In this document: one piece after another, positions 8,215 through 16,313 of the stretch
Layout of the letters: every line of letters starts with the position of its first letter
Numbering within the stretch: position 1 is the first letter of the stretch
Origin: JASLEW01 sp963732005
GTDB taxonomy: Bacteria; Acidobacteriota; Thermoanaerobaculia; Multivoradales; UBA5704
DNA: 64,000 nt
Assembly (NCBI GenBank): GCA_963732005.1
Contig: CAVSXT010000005.1
Coordinates: forward strand, 1,674,001-1,738,000
Reading direction: 5' to 3'
Notes under the pieces: model-generated
Database searches by the model: none
Told to the model about the DNA's origin: nothing
What the model saw: only the letters and a program-made list of their open reading frames with translations
Position numbers and translations under genes: made by a program

Positions 8215-8398
8215 GAGGAACTCCTTTCGACGGCTCGACGCCGCGATGGCAGACCGCTACCGCTCGTGCCGCCGTCAATCGCTGCCGGCGGCGCGAGCGG
8301 CGGGTCTACTAATAAGCTGTGTCGCGAAGCGACCGATGTGGACAGACGGCGGTGTCCTGGTGGCGTCTGGCGATGTTCGGCGGGTTGGCGCGGGCTGG

Positions 8399-8427
8399 TT
8401 GCAAGGCGCGGCGGACTTCGCTACATT
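8399..8427 (+). promoter_or_regulatory. Sigma70-like promoter TTGCAA-17-TACATT
   Basis: TTGCAA at 8399-8404 and TACATT at 8422-8427 with a 17-nt spacer. The next start codon, ATG 8433, is only 5 nt beyond the -10, so the transcript would be essentially leaderless. Confidence 0.55.
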
Positions 8428-8432
8428 CACCT

Positions 8433-8996
8433 ATGTTGAAGTCTCCATACGTTCCACCCGCCGGACCTGCCACTCCCGACCTGCGCGCCGTGCCGGCGGC
8501 AACCGGGGAGGTCCCTGCCGCGCGCCGGGGCCGGCCGGCGGAGATGACCGACGCCATTCGCGACGCCATCGACCGCTGCCGCCGGGGCGGCTGGAAGGAC
8601 GGATTGCCGGCGCTGGCCCGCATCGCCGAGCAGGAGCAGCGGCCGGGCGCGCTGCCGGCGCTGGTGTATTCGTACCTGGGCTACGGCATCGCCCTGCGCC
8701 AGCAGCGCATCTCCGAAGGGCTGAAACTCTGCCAGCACGCGGTGAAGCTCGAGTTCTACCAGGCGGAGAACTACCTGAACCTGGCGCGCACCCAGATGCT
8801 GGCGGGCTATCGCCGCGCCGCCGTGCGCGCCGTCGCCGACGGCCTCAAGATCGAGCCCGACAACCAGGACCTGCTGGAGCTGCAGCGCGAGGTAGGGGTG
8901 CGCCGGCGCCCCGTGCTGTCCTTCCTCTCGCGGGCGAACTTCATCAACCTGCTGCTGGGCAGGGTCCGGCACCTGCTGATGCCGCGGCGCCGCTGA
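8433..8996 (+). CDS. Small TPR-like protein
   Basis: 187 aa, cytosolic. After a Pro/Ala-rich N-terminus (1-35), residues 40-150 form TPR-like helix pairs (ALPALVYSYLGYGIALRQ, GLKLCQHAVKLEFYQAENYLNLARTQ cut by loops, AVADGLKIEPDNQDLLEL). The C-terminus is strongly basic (RRRPVLSFLSR, LMPRRR). No catalytic motif. Possibly a protein-interaction adaptor. Start ATG 8433 fits the promoter just upstream; a TTG follows directly. It converges with the exbD operon, whose last gene ends 15 nt away. Confidence 0.7.
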   Translation: MLKSPYVPPAGPATPDLRAVPAATGEVPAARRGRPAEMTDAIRDAIDRCRRGGWKDGLPALARIAEQEQRPGALPALVYSYLGYGIALRQQRISEGLKLCQHAVKLEFYQAENYLNLARTQMLAGYRRAAVRAVADGLKIEPDNQDLLELQREVGVRRRPVLSFLSRANFINLLLGRVRHLLMPRRR

Positions 8997-9011
8997 GCGG
9001 GTGCGTGGAGA

Positions 9012-9449
<438 letters not shown>

Positions 9450-9484
9450 CGGGCACTGCTCCTATTCCGCCGCCCGGCAAACGC

Positions 9485-9919
9485 CTAGGCGGCCGTACCG
9501 GTCTTGACCTTGTCGACCACCAGCCCCACGCGGCTGAAGCCAGCCTCGTTGATCAGTTTCATCACGTCGCGCACTTTCTTGTACTTCAGCCGGCGGTCGC
9601 CCTTGAGCACCACCTGCTTGTCCGGCGTCTGATCGTGGATGGTCTTGAGCGCTCCGGCCACCTGGTCGTCGGGCACCCAGTTCTGGCTCACGAAGACGCT
9701 GCCGTCCTGCTTGATCGAGATGGTCAGCTGCTTGCTGTTCTCCGGCATCTTCTCCGGCACCTTGGTCTCGGGCAGCGCGACGTCGACGCCCTTCTGCAGC
9801 ATCGGGGTGACGACCATGAAAATGATCAGCAGCACCAGGCAGACGTCCACCAGGGGCGTCACGTTGATCTGGCTCTTGACGTCCTGGACCAGGTTGGGCT
9901 TAACGTGGCGCGGCAGCAT
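9485..9919 (-). CDS. exbD: ExbD/TolR biopolymer transport protein (first copy)
   Basis: 144 aa. One transmembrane helix with INVTPLVDVCLVLLIIFMVV, including the conserved Asp, then a periplasmic domain (KQLTISIKQDGSVFV, ADDQ-type loop, VVLKGDRRLKYKKV). The start overlaps the end of exbB by 20 nt, so translation is coupled. With ExbB it forms the proton channel that energises TonB. Leader residues before the helix are basic (MLPRHVKP). Confidence 0.9.
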   Translation of the reverse strand: MLPRHVKPNLVQDVKSQINVTPLVDVCLVLLIIFMVVTPMLQKGVDVALPETKVPEKMPENSKQLTISIKQDGSVFVSQNWVPDDQVAGALKTIHDQTPDKQVVLKGDRRLKYKKVRDVMKLINEAGFSRVGLVVDKVKTGTAA

Positions 9920-10592
9920 TCCGGATCCTCTGCTTCATGAAGAAGTCGATCAGCTCGGAGGAGGAGTTCGACATCTCGACCTGCAGCCGCTCGAGCTGGT
10001 TGGTGAAGATGTTGAACATCCAGGCCGCCGGGATGGCGACGCCGAGGCCGAAGGCGGTGGAGACCAGCGCCTCGGCGATACCGGCCGACACCGCGCCGAT
10101 GCCGCCCGAGCCAGTCAGCGCCATGCCGGTGAAGGCCTTGATGATGCCGACGACGGTGCCGAACAGGCCGATGAACGGCGTCAGCGTGGCGATGGTCGCC
10201 AGGCCGCCGAGGCCGCGCTTGAAGTCCGAGGTGGTGAGCAGGGCGGCGCGCTCGATGGCGCGGCCGGCCGCCTCGACGATCTCGGTCTGCGACAGCGGGC
10301 TGGTCTGGCTCTCGTACTGGAACGACTGCAGGCCGGCGGCGACGACCCGGGCGAGGTGGCTCTGCGGATACTTCTGCGCCGCGTCGATGGCGGCCTGCGG
10401 CCGGTCGTTCTTGAGGTGATCCGCCGCCAGCCGGGCGAACAGCAGCGACTGCTTGCGCGCCTTGCGGAACAGCAGCCAGCGTTCCACGGAGACGTACAGC
10501 GTCCAGATCGAAAGCAGCACCAGGATGATGACCACACCTTTGTTGATGGGACTCATGTTCTCCCATATCGCTGCGATGCTGAAGCCGCCCAT
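9900..10592 (-). CDS. exbB: ExbB/TolQ/MotA proton channel protein
   Basis: 230 aa, inner membrane. Three helices are visible: about 18-38 (GVVIILVLLSIWTLYVSVER), 130-155 (ATIATLTPFIGLFGTVVGII) and 170-195 (AEALVSTAFGLGVAIPAAW). GLFGTVVGI and the following ALVSTAFGL are signature ExbB/TolQ segments, with the conserved Thr residues lining the channel. It sits between tonB and two exbD genes on the minus strand and overlaps the first exbD, as in Ton operons. Confidence 0.92.
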   Translation of the reverse strand: MGGFSIAAIWENMSPINKGVVIILVLLSIWTLYVSVERWLLFRKARKQSLLFARLAADHLKNDRPQAAIDAAQKYPQSHLARVVAAGLQSFQYESQTSPLSQTEIVEAAGRAIERAALLTTSDFKRGLGGLATIATLTPFIGLFGTVVGIIKAFTGMALTGSGGIGAVSAGIAEALVSTAFGLGVAIPAAWMFNIFTNQLERLQVEMSNSSSELIDFFMKQRIRNAAAPR

Positions 10593-10637
10593 GCGCTTCT
10601 CCTCTTTGTCAGAGCGTTAGACCAAAGGAACCAGGTG

Positions 10638-11372
10638 TCATTGCACCTGAAAGTTCACGGTGAGCGTGTAGTAGACCTTGACCGGCTTGCCCTGCAGGGT
10701 CGCGGGCCTGAACCGCCACTTCGCCACGGCGTCGAGCGCCGCCTGGGAGAGGCCCATCGGCAACGCCTTCAGGATGTGCGCGCCGACGACGTTGCCCGAG
10801 GTGTCGATGATCGCCTCGATGATGACCACGCCCTGCAGCCGCGCCTTGCGCGCCATCTCGGTGTAGACCGGCGGCGGCGACGAGATCTTCTCGGGCTTGC
10901 TGACCGCGCCGCCGACGCGCAGCGGCGCGTCGTCCACGCCGCCCTCGACGCCGCCGACCACGCCGCCGGCCACGCCGCCGGGCACGCCGCCCGGCACGCC
11001 GCCGGGCACGCCGCCCTCGACGCCGGCATCGGGCGGGGTGGTGTCCTGGGGCTTCAGCTCGGGCAGCTTGTCAGGCACCACCACCGGCTGCACCGGCTCG
11101 GTCGGCCTGATGACCGGCACCTCCTTGACCACCGGCTTGGGCGCCGCGGGCGGCGGCGGCGGCGGCGGCGGGGGGGGCGGCGGTGGCGGCGCGGCGTTCA
11201 TGAACACCGCGTTGATGGGCGGCTCTTCGACCGCCGGCACCGACCAGTACTCGGCAAACAGGACGCTGGCCGCCGCCGCCACGTTGACGGCGAGCGCGGT
11301 CATCAGGATGAACCAGCGGACGCCCTTGCTGTTCCGCTTCTTGTCCAGATCGACCAGTGAGTTCTCGAACAT
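10638..11372 (-). CDS. tonB: TonB energy-transducing protein
   Basis: 244 aa. A basic N-terminus precedes one signal-anchor helix (about 20-42), a run of about 15 prolines (62-76), a variable linker with VPGG-type tetrapeptide repeats (12-nt DNA units near 10960-11020), and a C-terminal TonB domain (170-244) with PPVYTEMARKARLQGVVIIE and AVAKWRFRPA. It transfers the proton-motive force from ExbB/ExbD to outer-membrane receptors. No TonB-dependent receptor is in this window. It starts 8 nt after the TPR lipoprotein gene. Confidence 0.93.
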   Translation of the reverse strand: MFENSLVDLDKKRNSKGVRWFILMTALAVNVAAAASVLFAEYWSVPAVEEPPINAVFMNAAPPPPPPPPPPPPPPAAPKPVVKEVPVIRPTEPVQPVVVPDKLPELKPQDTTPPDAGVEGGVPGGVPGGVPGGVAGGVVGGVEGGVDDAPLRVGGAVSKPEKISSPPPVYTEMARKARLQGVVIIEAIIDTSGNVVGAHILKALPMGLSQAALDAVAKWRFRPATLQGKPVKVYYTLTVNFQVQ

Positions 11373-11380
11373 CGGATCAC

Positions 11381-12223
11381 CTATTTGCTCTGGGCCGTGG
11401 CGGTCGGCGCGGCGGGTTGCGCCTTCTTACGCAGCTCCAGGCCTTTCTTGAGCCAGACCTCGGCGTCGTTGACGTCAGTGGTGCGAGCGTTGGCGTCGGT
11501 CTCGAGCTTGGCCTTCTCGCGCAGCATCAGGCCGAGGTAGAACATCGCGTCGAAGTAGTCGGGCTTGAGGTCGACCGCCTTGTGCAGGCTGGCCAACCCC
11601 ATCTCCACCTTCTGCTGGCGGGTGGCGAAGTCGATGGTGTTGTTGTTGTAGACCTTGTTCCAGGCCGCGACGCCGATCGAATAGAGCGACACCGGCTGCT
11701 CGGGGCCGGGAGTCTGCAGCGCCAGCTTCTCGGCGTCCTCGAGGCGGCCGGCCTGGATCAGCACGTTCACCCGGTACTTGTTCCATTTCGGGTCGTTGGC
11801 CTCGGCGGGGTGCCCCTGCTGCAAGGTGTCGACGAAGGCGAGGGCCTTCTCGTACTGCTTGGAGCTGACCAGGATCGACATCATGTAGTCCTGGACCTTG
11901 GCGTCTTCAGGGCTCTCTTTCAGGTACTTCTCGAAGGCGTCGGTGGCGACGCGGGCGTACTCGATGTTCTTCGGGCTGTCGTCGCCGGGGCGGTAGAGCG
12001 CCAGGGCGCTCAGCCCCACCGACCGCCAGGCGAAGGTGTCAGCGGGATCCAGCTGCAGGCCCTTCTGGTATTCGACCAGCGCCGCGCTGTACTGCTCCTG
12101 CTGGTACAGGGAGTTGCCTTTCTTGAGCTCGACGCGCGCCTGCAGCCGCTCGCAGCCGCTGGTCAACGCGAGCAGCGGCAGCAACAGCAGGGCCAGGACG
12201 GCGAGGACCAGGGATCTACGCAT
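11381..12223 (-). CDS. TPR-repeat lipoprotein of the TonB operon
   Basis: 280 aa. Signal peptide ending LTSGC, so C24 is a probable lipid attachment site. The mature part has several TPR units (GNSLYQQEQYSAALVEYQKG, AFEKYLKESPEDAKVQDYM, LHKAVDLKPDYFDAMFYLGL). It is first in a five-gene operon with tonB-exbB-exbD-exbD. Its place suggests an envelope adaptor for uptake or for TonB-driven assembly; the specific role is unknown. A TTGACA-type promoter lies about 200 nt upstream. Confidence 0.85.
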   Translation of the reverse strand: MRRSLVLAVLALLLLPLLALTSGCERLQARVELKKGNSLYQQEQYSAALVEYQKGLQLDPADTFAWRSVGLSALALYRPGDDSPKNIEYARVATDAFEKYLKESPEDAKVQDYMMSILVSSKQYEKALAFVDTLQQGHPAEANDPKWNKYRVNVLIQAGRLEDAEKLALQTPGPEQPVSLYSIGVAAWNKVYNNNTIDFATRQQKVEMGLASLHKAVDLKPDYFDAMFYLGLMLREKAKLETDANARTTDVNDAEVWLKKGLELRKKAQPAAPTATAQSK

Positions 12224-12759
12224 TCGTCACCTCATCCCTCCTATAGAGGGGTGCCCCTTCGATTTGGTTCCCCTGCCGGGAGTGCCGACCATCGGCGGCG
12301 ACCCGCGCCGAGGACGGCGCGTGAGGCCACCGCGGCCGGCGCGTACCGCCATCGCGGCCAGCGCGAACCGCCGCCGGGCTCGAACGCGCGCGCCAGTCCC
12401 TACCCGCTCTTGCAGCACGGCGCGCCAGTCTTACCTTGGAAGCGAAGCTTGTCAAGGGCCATTCCTCCGCCGATTCGCCGCACCGATCCGCCGCCTATGA
12501 CGGCTCGGTATGCAAAGGCTGCGCCCTGGAGCGCCCGGAGGCGCCGATGGCGCCGAGAATCGCTGCGCGGTGGAGGCAGGATGCGCATGGAAGATCCTTT
12601 GCAGGCCCGCCGATGCTAGTGTAAAAAGGCGCCGTTGCCAACTGCGTTGCGAGGAAGACGGCGGCGTGTCAGACTCCCCGCCGGTCGATCGTCACTCGGA
12701 CAGGGCACGGGAGGCGGCTGCCTGCTCGCGGGCGGGCTCGCCGGCCCGGTGCCGGAACG
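12224..12759. other. Divergent intergenic region, TonB operon / permease
   Basis: 536 nt between divergent start codons. It contains the minus-strand TTGACA promoter at 12428-12455. A TAGTGT hexamer at 12617-12622 could serve the permease, but has no -35 at usable spacing. No small ORF with a ribosome site was found. Confidence 0.5.
12428..12455 (-). promoter_or_regulatory. Promoter TTGACA-16-TAAGAC for the TonB operon
   Basis: Minus-strand TTGACA at 12450-12455 (consensus) and TAAGAC at 12428-12433, spacer 16 nt. Predicted start near 12421 leaves a leader of about 200 nt before ATG 12223, room for post-transcriptional control. No Fur-box-like palindrome was recognised. Confidence 0.5.
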
Positions 12760-14610
12760 GTGGAGGCTCTCTTGCTGCGAGGCATCTTCCAACCCAAGCC
12801 GCTGGGGGCCATCCTGGCCTCGGCAGAGGCCACCGAGACCTCGCTCAAGAGGACGCTGGGCCCGGTGCAGCTCACCCTGCTCGGCATCGGCGCGATCATC
12901 GGCGCCGGTATCTTCTCGACCGTCGGCACCGCGGCGGCCGGCGGCGGCGACCACCTGGGCGCCGGTCCGTCGCTGGTGCTGTCGTTCGTGCTCACCGCCA
13001 TCACCTGCGGCTTCGCGGCGCTGTGCTACGCCGAGTTCGCGTCGATGGTGCCGATCTCGGGGTCGGCCTACACCTACGCCTACGCGACGCTCGGCGAGCT
13101 GATCGGCTGGATCATCGGCTGGGACCTGATCATCGAGTACGCGGTCGGCAACGTCGCCGTCGCCATCTCCTGGGCGGGCTACTTCCAGGAGCTGCTGCGC
13201 GGCTTCGGCGTGCTGTTTCCCGACTGGCTGGCCACCGACCTGCGCACCGCGCTGGATTCGGCGCACCAGATCGCGGCGGCGCGCGCCGCCGGCGTCGATC
13301 CGGCGACGCTGGGCGATGCCGTGGCGCAGGGGGCGCGGGCGCTGGCGCAGGCGCCGCGCTGCGCCGGCGTGCCGGTGGTGTTCAACCTGCCGGCGTTCGC
13401 CATCGTCATGCTGGTGACCTGGGTGCTGGTGATCGGCATCCGCGAGAGCGCCTGGTTCAATTCCTCGATGGTGGTGCTCAAGCTGGCGATCATCACCGTG
13501 TTCGTCGGGCTCGGCAGCTTCTACGTCAAGCCGGCCAACTGGCACCCGTTCGCCCCCAACGGCTTCAAGGGCATCGCGGCGGCGGCGGCGATCATCTTCT
13601 TCGCCTACATCGGCTTCGACGCGGTGTCGACGGCGGCCGAGGAGACCCGCAATCCGGCGCGCGACATGCCGATCGCGATCATCGCCAGCCTGGTGATCTG
13701 CACCGTCATCTACATCGGGGTGGCGATCGTGCTCACCGGCATGGTGCCCTGGCGGCAGCTCGGCACCGCCGAGCCGCTGGCCACCGCTTTCTCGGCGCTG
13801 GGGATGAAATGGCCGGCGGCCTTCATCTCGCTCGGCGCGGTCTTCGCCACCACCTCGGTGCTGGTGGTCTTCCAGCTCGGACAGCCGCGCATCTTCTTCT
13901 CGATGGCGCGCGACGGCCTGCTGCCGCAGTGGGCGGCGAAGGTCCATCCGCGCTACCGCACGCCGTACGTCACCACCTGGATCACCGGCATCGCGGTGGC
14001 GGTGTTCGCCGGCCTGCTCAACATCAACGAAGTGGTCGAGCTGACCAACATCGGCACCCTGTTCGCCTTCCTGCTGGTGTGCATCGGCATCATCATCCTG
14101 CGCTACAAGGATCCCGACCGGCCGCGGCCGTTCCGGGTGCCGCTGGGTCCCTGGCTGCTGCCGCTGCTGGGCGCGGGCTCGTGCATCTTCCTGATGGTCT
14201 ACCTGCCGCCCTCGTCATGGTGGCGCTTCATCGGCTGGCTGGTGCTCGGCATGTCGATCTACTTCTCCTACGGCTACAGCCAGAGCCGAGTGGGGCGCGA
14301 GCTGGGACGGCCGTCGCGCACCCCGGCGACGCTGCAGACGGCGGCGGTGGGCTTCCTGCTGCTGGCAATCGGGCTGTTCACCATTCCCCACGATGCCTCG
14401 CTGCCGACGCTCTGGTCCGAAGCTGTGTCTTCCGGGGTCTCCGGGGTCTCCGGGGTTTCCGGGGTCCCGGGCGCGGCCGGCGCGCAGGCGGCGAACGAGC
14501 ACCTGCGGGCGCTGGTGGGCCTGGCGATCATCGCCGCCGGCCTGGCGCTGGGCGGCGCCGGCCTGCTGGCCGAATGGCGGCGGCGGCCGGAGGCGGCGGC
14601 GGCGCGCTGA
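12760..14610 (+). CDS. APC-family amino acid permease
   Basis: 616 aa, inner membrane, more than 12 hydrophobic helices. The first helix GIGAIIGAGIFS is the APC signature for substrate and ion binding. Further family features are YAYATLGELIGWIIGWDL, FFAYIGFDAVSTAAEE and RPFRVPLGPWLLP, closest to cationic amino acid transporter-type members. Start is GTG 12760, consistent with a typical N-terminus of about 25 residues before helix 1. An in-frame 9-nt repeat (14431-14470) inserts SGVSGVSGVSGV in the loop before the last helix. Substrate cannot be assigned from sequence. Not linked to a metabolic gene. Confidence 0.88.
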   Translation: MEALLLRGIFQPKPLGAILASAEATETSLKRTLGPVQLTLLGIGAIIGAGIFSTVGTAAAGGGDHLGAGPSLVLSFVLTAITCGFAALCYAEFASMVPISGSAYTYAYATLGELIGWIIGWDLIIEYAVGNVAVAISWAGYFQELLRGFGVLFPDWLATDLRTALDSAHQIAAARAAGVDPATLGDAVAQGARALAQAPRCAGVPVVFNLPAFAIVMLVTWVLVIGIRESAWFNSSMVVLKLAIITVFVGLGSFYVKPANWHPFAPNGFKGIAAAAAIIFFAYIGFDAVSTAAEETRNPARDMPIAIIASLVICTVIYIGVAIVLTGMVPWRQLGTAEPLATAFSALGMKWPAAFISLGAVFATTSVLVVFQLGQPRIFFSMARDGLLPQWAAKVHPRYRTPYVTTWITGIAVAVFAGLLNINEVVELTNIGTLFAFLLVCIGIIILRYKDPDRPRPFRVPLGPWLLPLLGAGSCIFLMVYLPPSSWWRFIGWLVLGMSIYFSYGYSQSRVGRELGRPSRTPATLQTAAVGFLLLAIGLFTIPHDASLPTLWSEAVSSGVSGVSGVSGVPGAAGAQAANEHLRALVGLAIIAAGLALGGAGLLAEWRRRPEAAAAR

Positions 14611-14675
14611 GCCCCCGGCGCTGCCGCGGGGTTGTCGGCGGCGGGCGGCTGGCGGGCGGCGGCTCGCCGCGGCGA

Positions 14676-14703
14676 TTGGATTCGCCGGACGGGGTGATAG
14701 TCT
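14676..14703 (+). promoter_or_regulatory. Promoter TTGGAT-16-TAGTCT
   Basis: TTGGAT at 14676-14681 and TAGTCT at 14698-14703 with a 16-nt spacer, leaving a leader of about 25 nt before ATG 14735. Confidence 0.45.
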
Positions 14704-14734
14704 CGCGTCGCCGACAGGGACGCAAAAAGCCGCC

Positions 14735-16276
14735 ATGGGACTCGAGCTCAGGACCTTGCTGCTGAGCGTGGCCGCACTGGCTGCCGCCGGCGCTCCCGCG
14801 GCGGCCATGCCATCCCCGCCGGCACCGCCGGCTCCGCCGCCGGCGGTGGCACCCGCTGCGCCGCCACCGGCGGCACCGCCCGCGGCGCCCGCACCGAGCG
14901 CGGCGCCCGCGACGCCGGCCATGGGACCGATGCCCGGCATGCCGGACATGCCGGCGAGCGGCGCCCCCGCCGGTCAAGGCGCGCAGGACATGCAGGACAT
15001 GCCGGGTATGCAGGGCGCGCACGACATGCACGCCATGCACGGCCACCACGAGATGGCGGCCCTGCTCGGGCCCTACTCGATGAGCCGCGAGGCCTCGGGC
15101 ACCTCCTGGCAGCCGGAGTCGTCGCCGCACGAGGGGTTGTTCACCCAGCATGGCCCCTGGGCCACGATGCTGCACGGCCAAGCCTTCGCGATCTACGACG
15201 ACCAGGAGGGCAACCGCGGCGGCAGCAAATGGTTCAGCGAAAATTACGTCATGGGCATGGCGACGCGCCCGCTGGGGCCGGGGCGCCTGGGGCTGCGCGC
15301 CATGATGTCGCTCGAGCCCTGGACGATCGGCAGGAACGGCTATCCGCTGCTGCTGCAGACCGGCGAGACCGCCAACGGCAGGACGGAGCTGGTGGATCGG
15401 CAGCACCCGCACGATCTGTTCGACGAGCTGGCCGCCACCTACAGCCTGCCGCTGAGCCGCGAGGGCTCGCTGTTCCTGTACACCGGCCTGCCGGGCGAGC
15501 CGGCGCTGGGGCCGCCCACCTACATGCACCGCTTTTCGGCGATCGACAACCCGGAGACGCCGCTCAGCCACCACTGGCTCGATTCGACCCACATCAGCTA
15601 CGGCGTCGCCACCCTGGGCTGGATCCAGGGCGGCCTCAAGGTCGAGAGCTCGGCCTTCCGCGGCCGCGAGCCCGACCAGCACCGCGCCGACATCGAGAGC
15701 CCCAGCCTCGACTCCTACTCCTTCCGCGTCACCTACGATCCCGACCCGGGGCTGTCGGTGCAGGGCAGCTTCGGGCACCTCAAGAGCCCCGAGCAGCTGG
15801 AGCCCAACGTCGACGTCAACCGCTCGACGGTGTCGGTGATCTACAACGCGCCGCTGGCCGAGAACGGCAACCTGCAGTCCACCTTCGCCTGGGGCCGCAA
15901 CCAGCGGCGGCCTGGGCGCACCACCAACGCCTACCTGTTCGAGGGCACCGCGGCGTTCGTCGCCCGCCACACCGTCTTCTATCGCCTCGAACAGCTCGAG
16001 AACGACGAGCTGATCGCCGACGTCCTGGGCCTCGCCAGCGCGGTCAAGGAGGGCGTGCTGGTCGACGAGCGGCTGGCGCAGCCGGTGGCGGTGGTCACCA
16101 AGCTCGCCGGTGGCTACGTCTACGACTTCCTGGTCGGCGAGGCCTACCGCACCGGCGCCGGCTTCGACCTCAGCGTCTCGCACGTCCCCAGCCGCCTCGA
16201 GCCGAGCTACGGCGGCGACTGGGTGCCCGGCTGGATGCTCTTCCTGCGTTTCCGCCTCGGCAACTCCGCGATGTGA
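14735..16276 (+). CDS. Secreted Met/His-rich protein with barrel-like C-terminus
   Basis: 513 aa. A signal-like N-terminus is followed by a Pro/Ala-rich linker (about 27-70) and a Met/His-rich stretch (about 70-110: PMPGMPDMP, DMHAMHGHHEM), the kind of sequence that binds copper or similar metals. The remaining 390 residues are strand-rich with alternating aromatic residues (LFTQHGPWATMLHGQAFAIY, SYSFRVTYDPDPGLSVQGSF) and end in a hydrophobic FLRFRL segment, suggesting an outer-membrane barrel or porin-like fold. Similar architecture occurs beside copper-resistance genes, but none are here, so a metal role is inference. Start ATG 14735; no strong ribosome site. Confidence 0.6.
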   Translation: MGLELRTLLLSVAALAAAGAPAAAMPSPPAPPAPPPAVAPAAPPPAAPPAAPAPSAAPATPAMGPMPGMPDMPASGAPAGQGAQDMQDMPGMQGAHDMHAMHGHHEMAALLGPYSMSREASGTSWQPESSPHEGLFTQHGPWATMLHGQAFAIYDDQEGNRGGSKWFSENYVMGMATRPLGPGRLGLRAMMSLEPWTIGRNGYPLLLQTGETANGRTELVDRQHPHDLFDELAATYSLPLSREGSLFLYTGLPGEPALGPPTYMHRFSAIDNPETPLSHHWLDSTHISYGVATLGWIQGGLKVESSAFRGREPDQHRADIESPSLDSYSFRVTYDPDPGLSVQGSFGHLKSPEQLEPNVDVNRSTVSVIYNAPLAENGNLQSTFAWGRNQRRPGRTTNAYLFEGTAAFVARHTVFYRLEQLENDELIADVLGLASAVKEGVLVDERLAQPVAVVTKLAGGYVYDFLVGEAYRTGAGFDLSVSHVPSRLEPSYGGDWVPGWMLFLRFRLGNSAM

Positions 16277-16313
16277 CGCCCCCGGCGCCGCCCTTCGCCG
16301 GCGGCGCGGGCTC

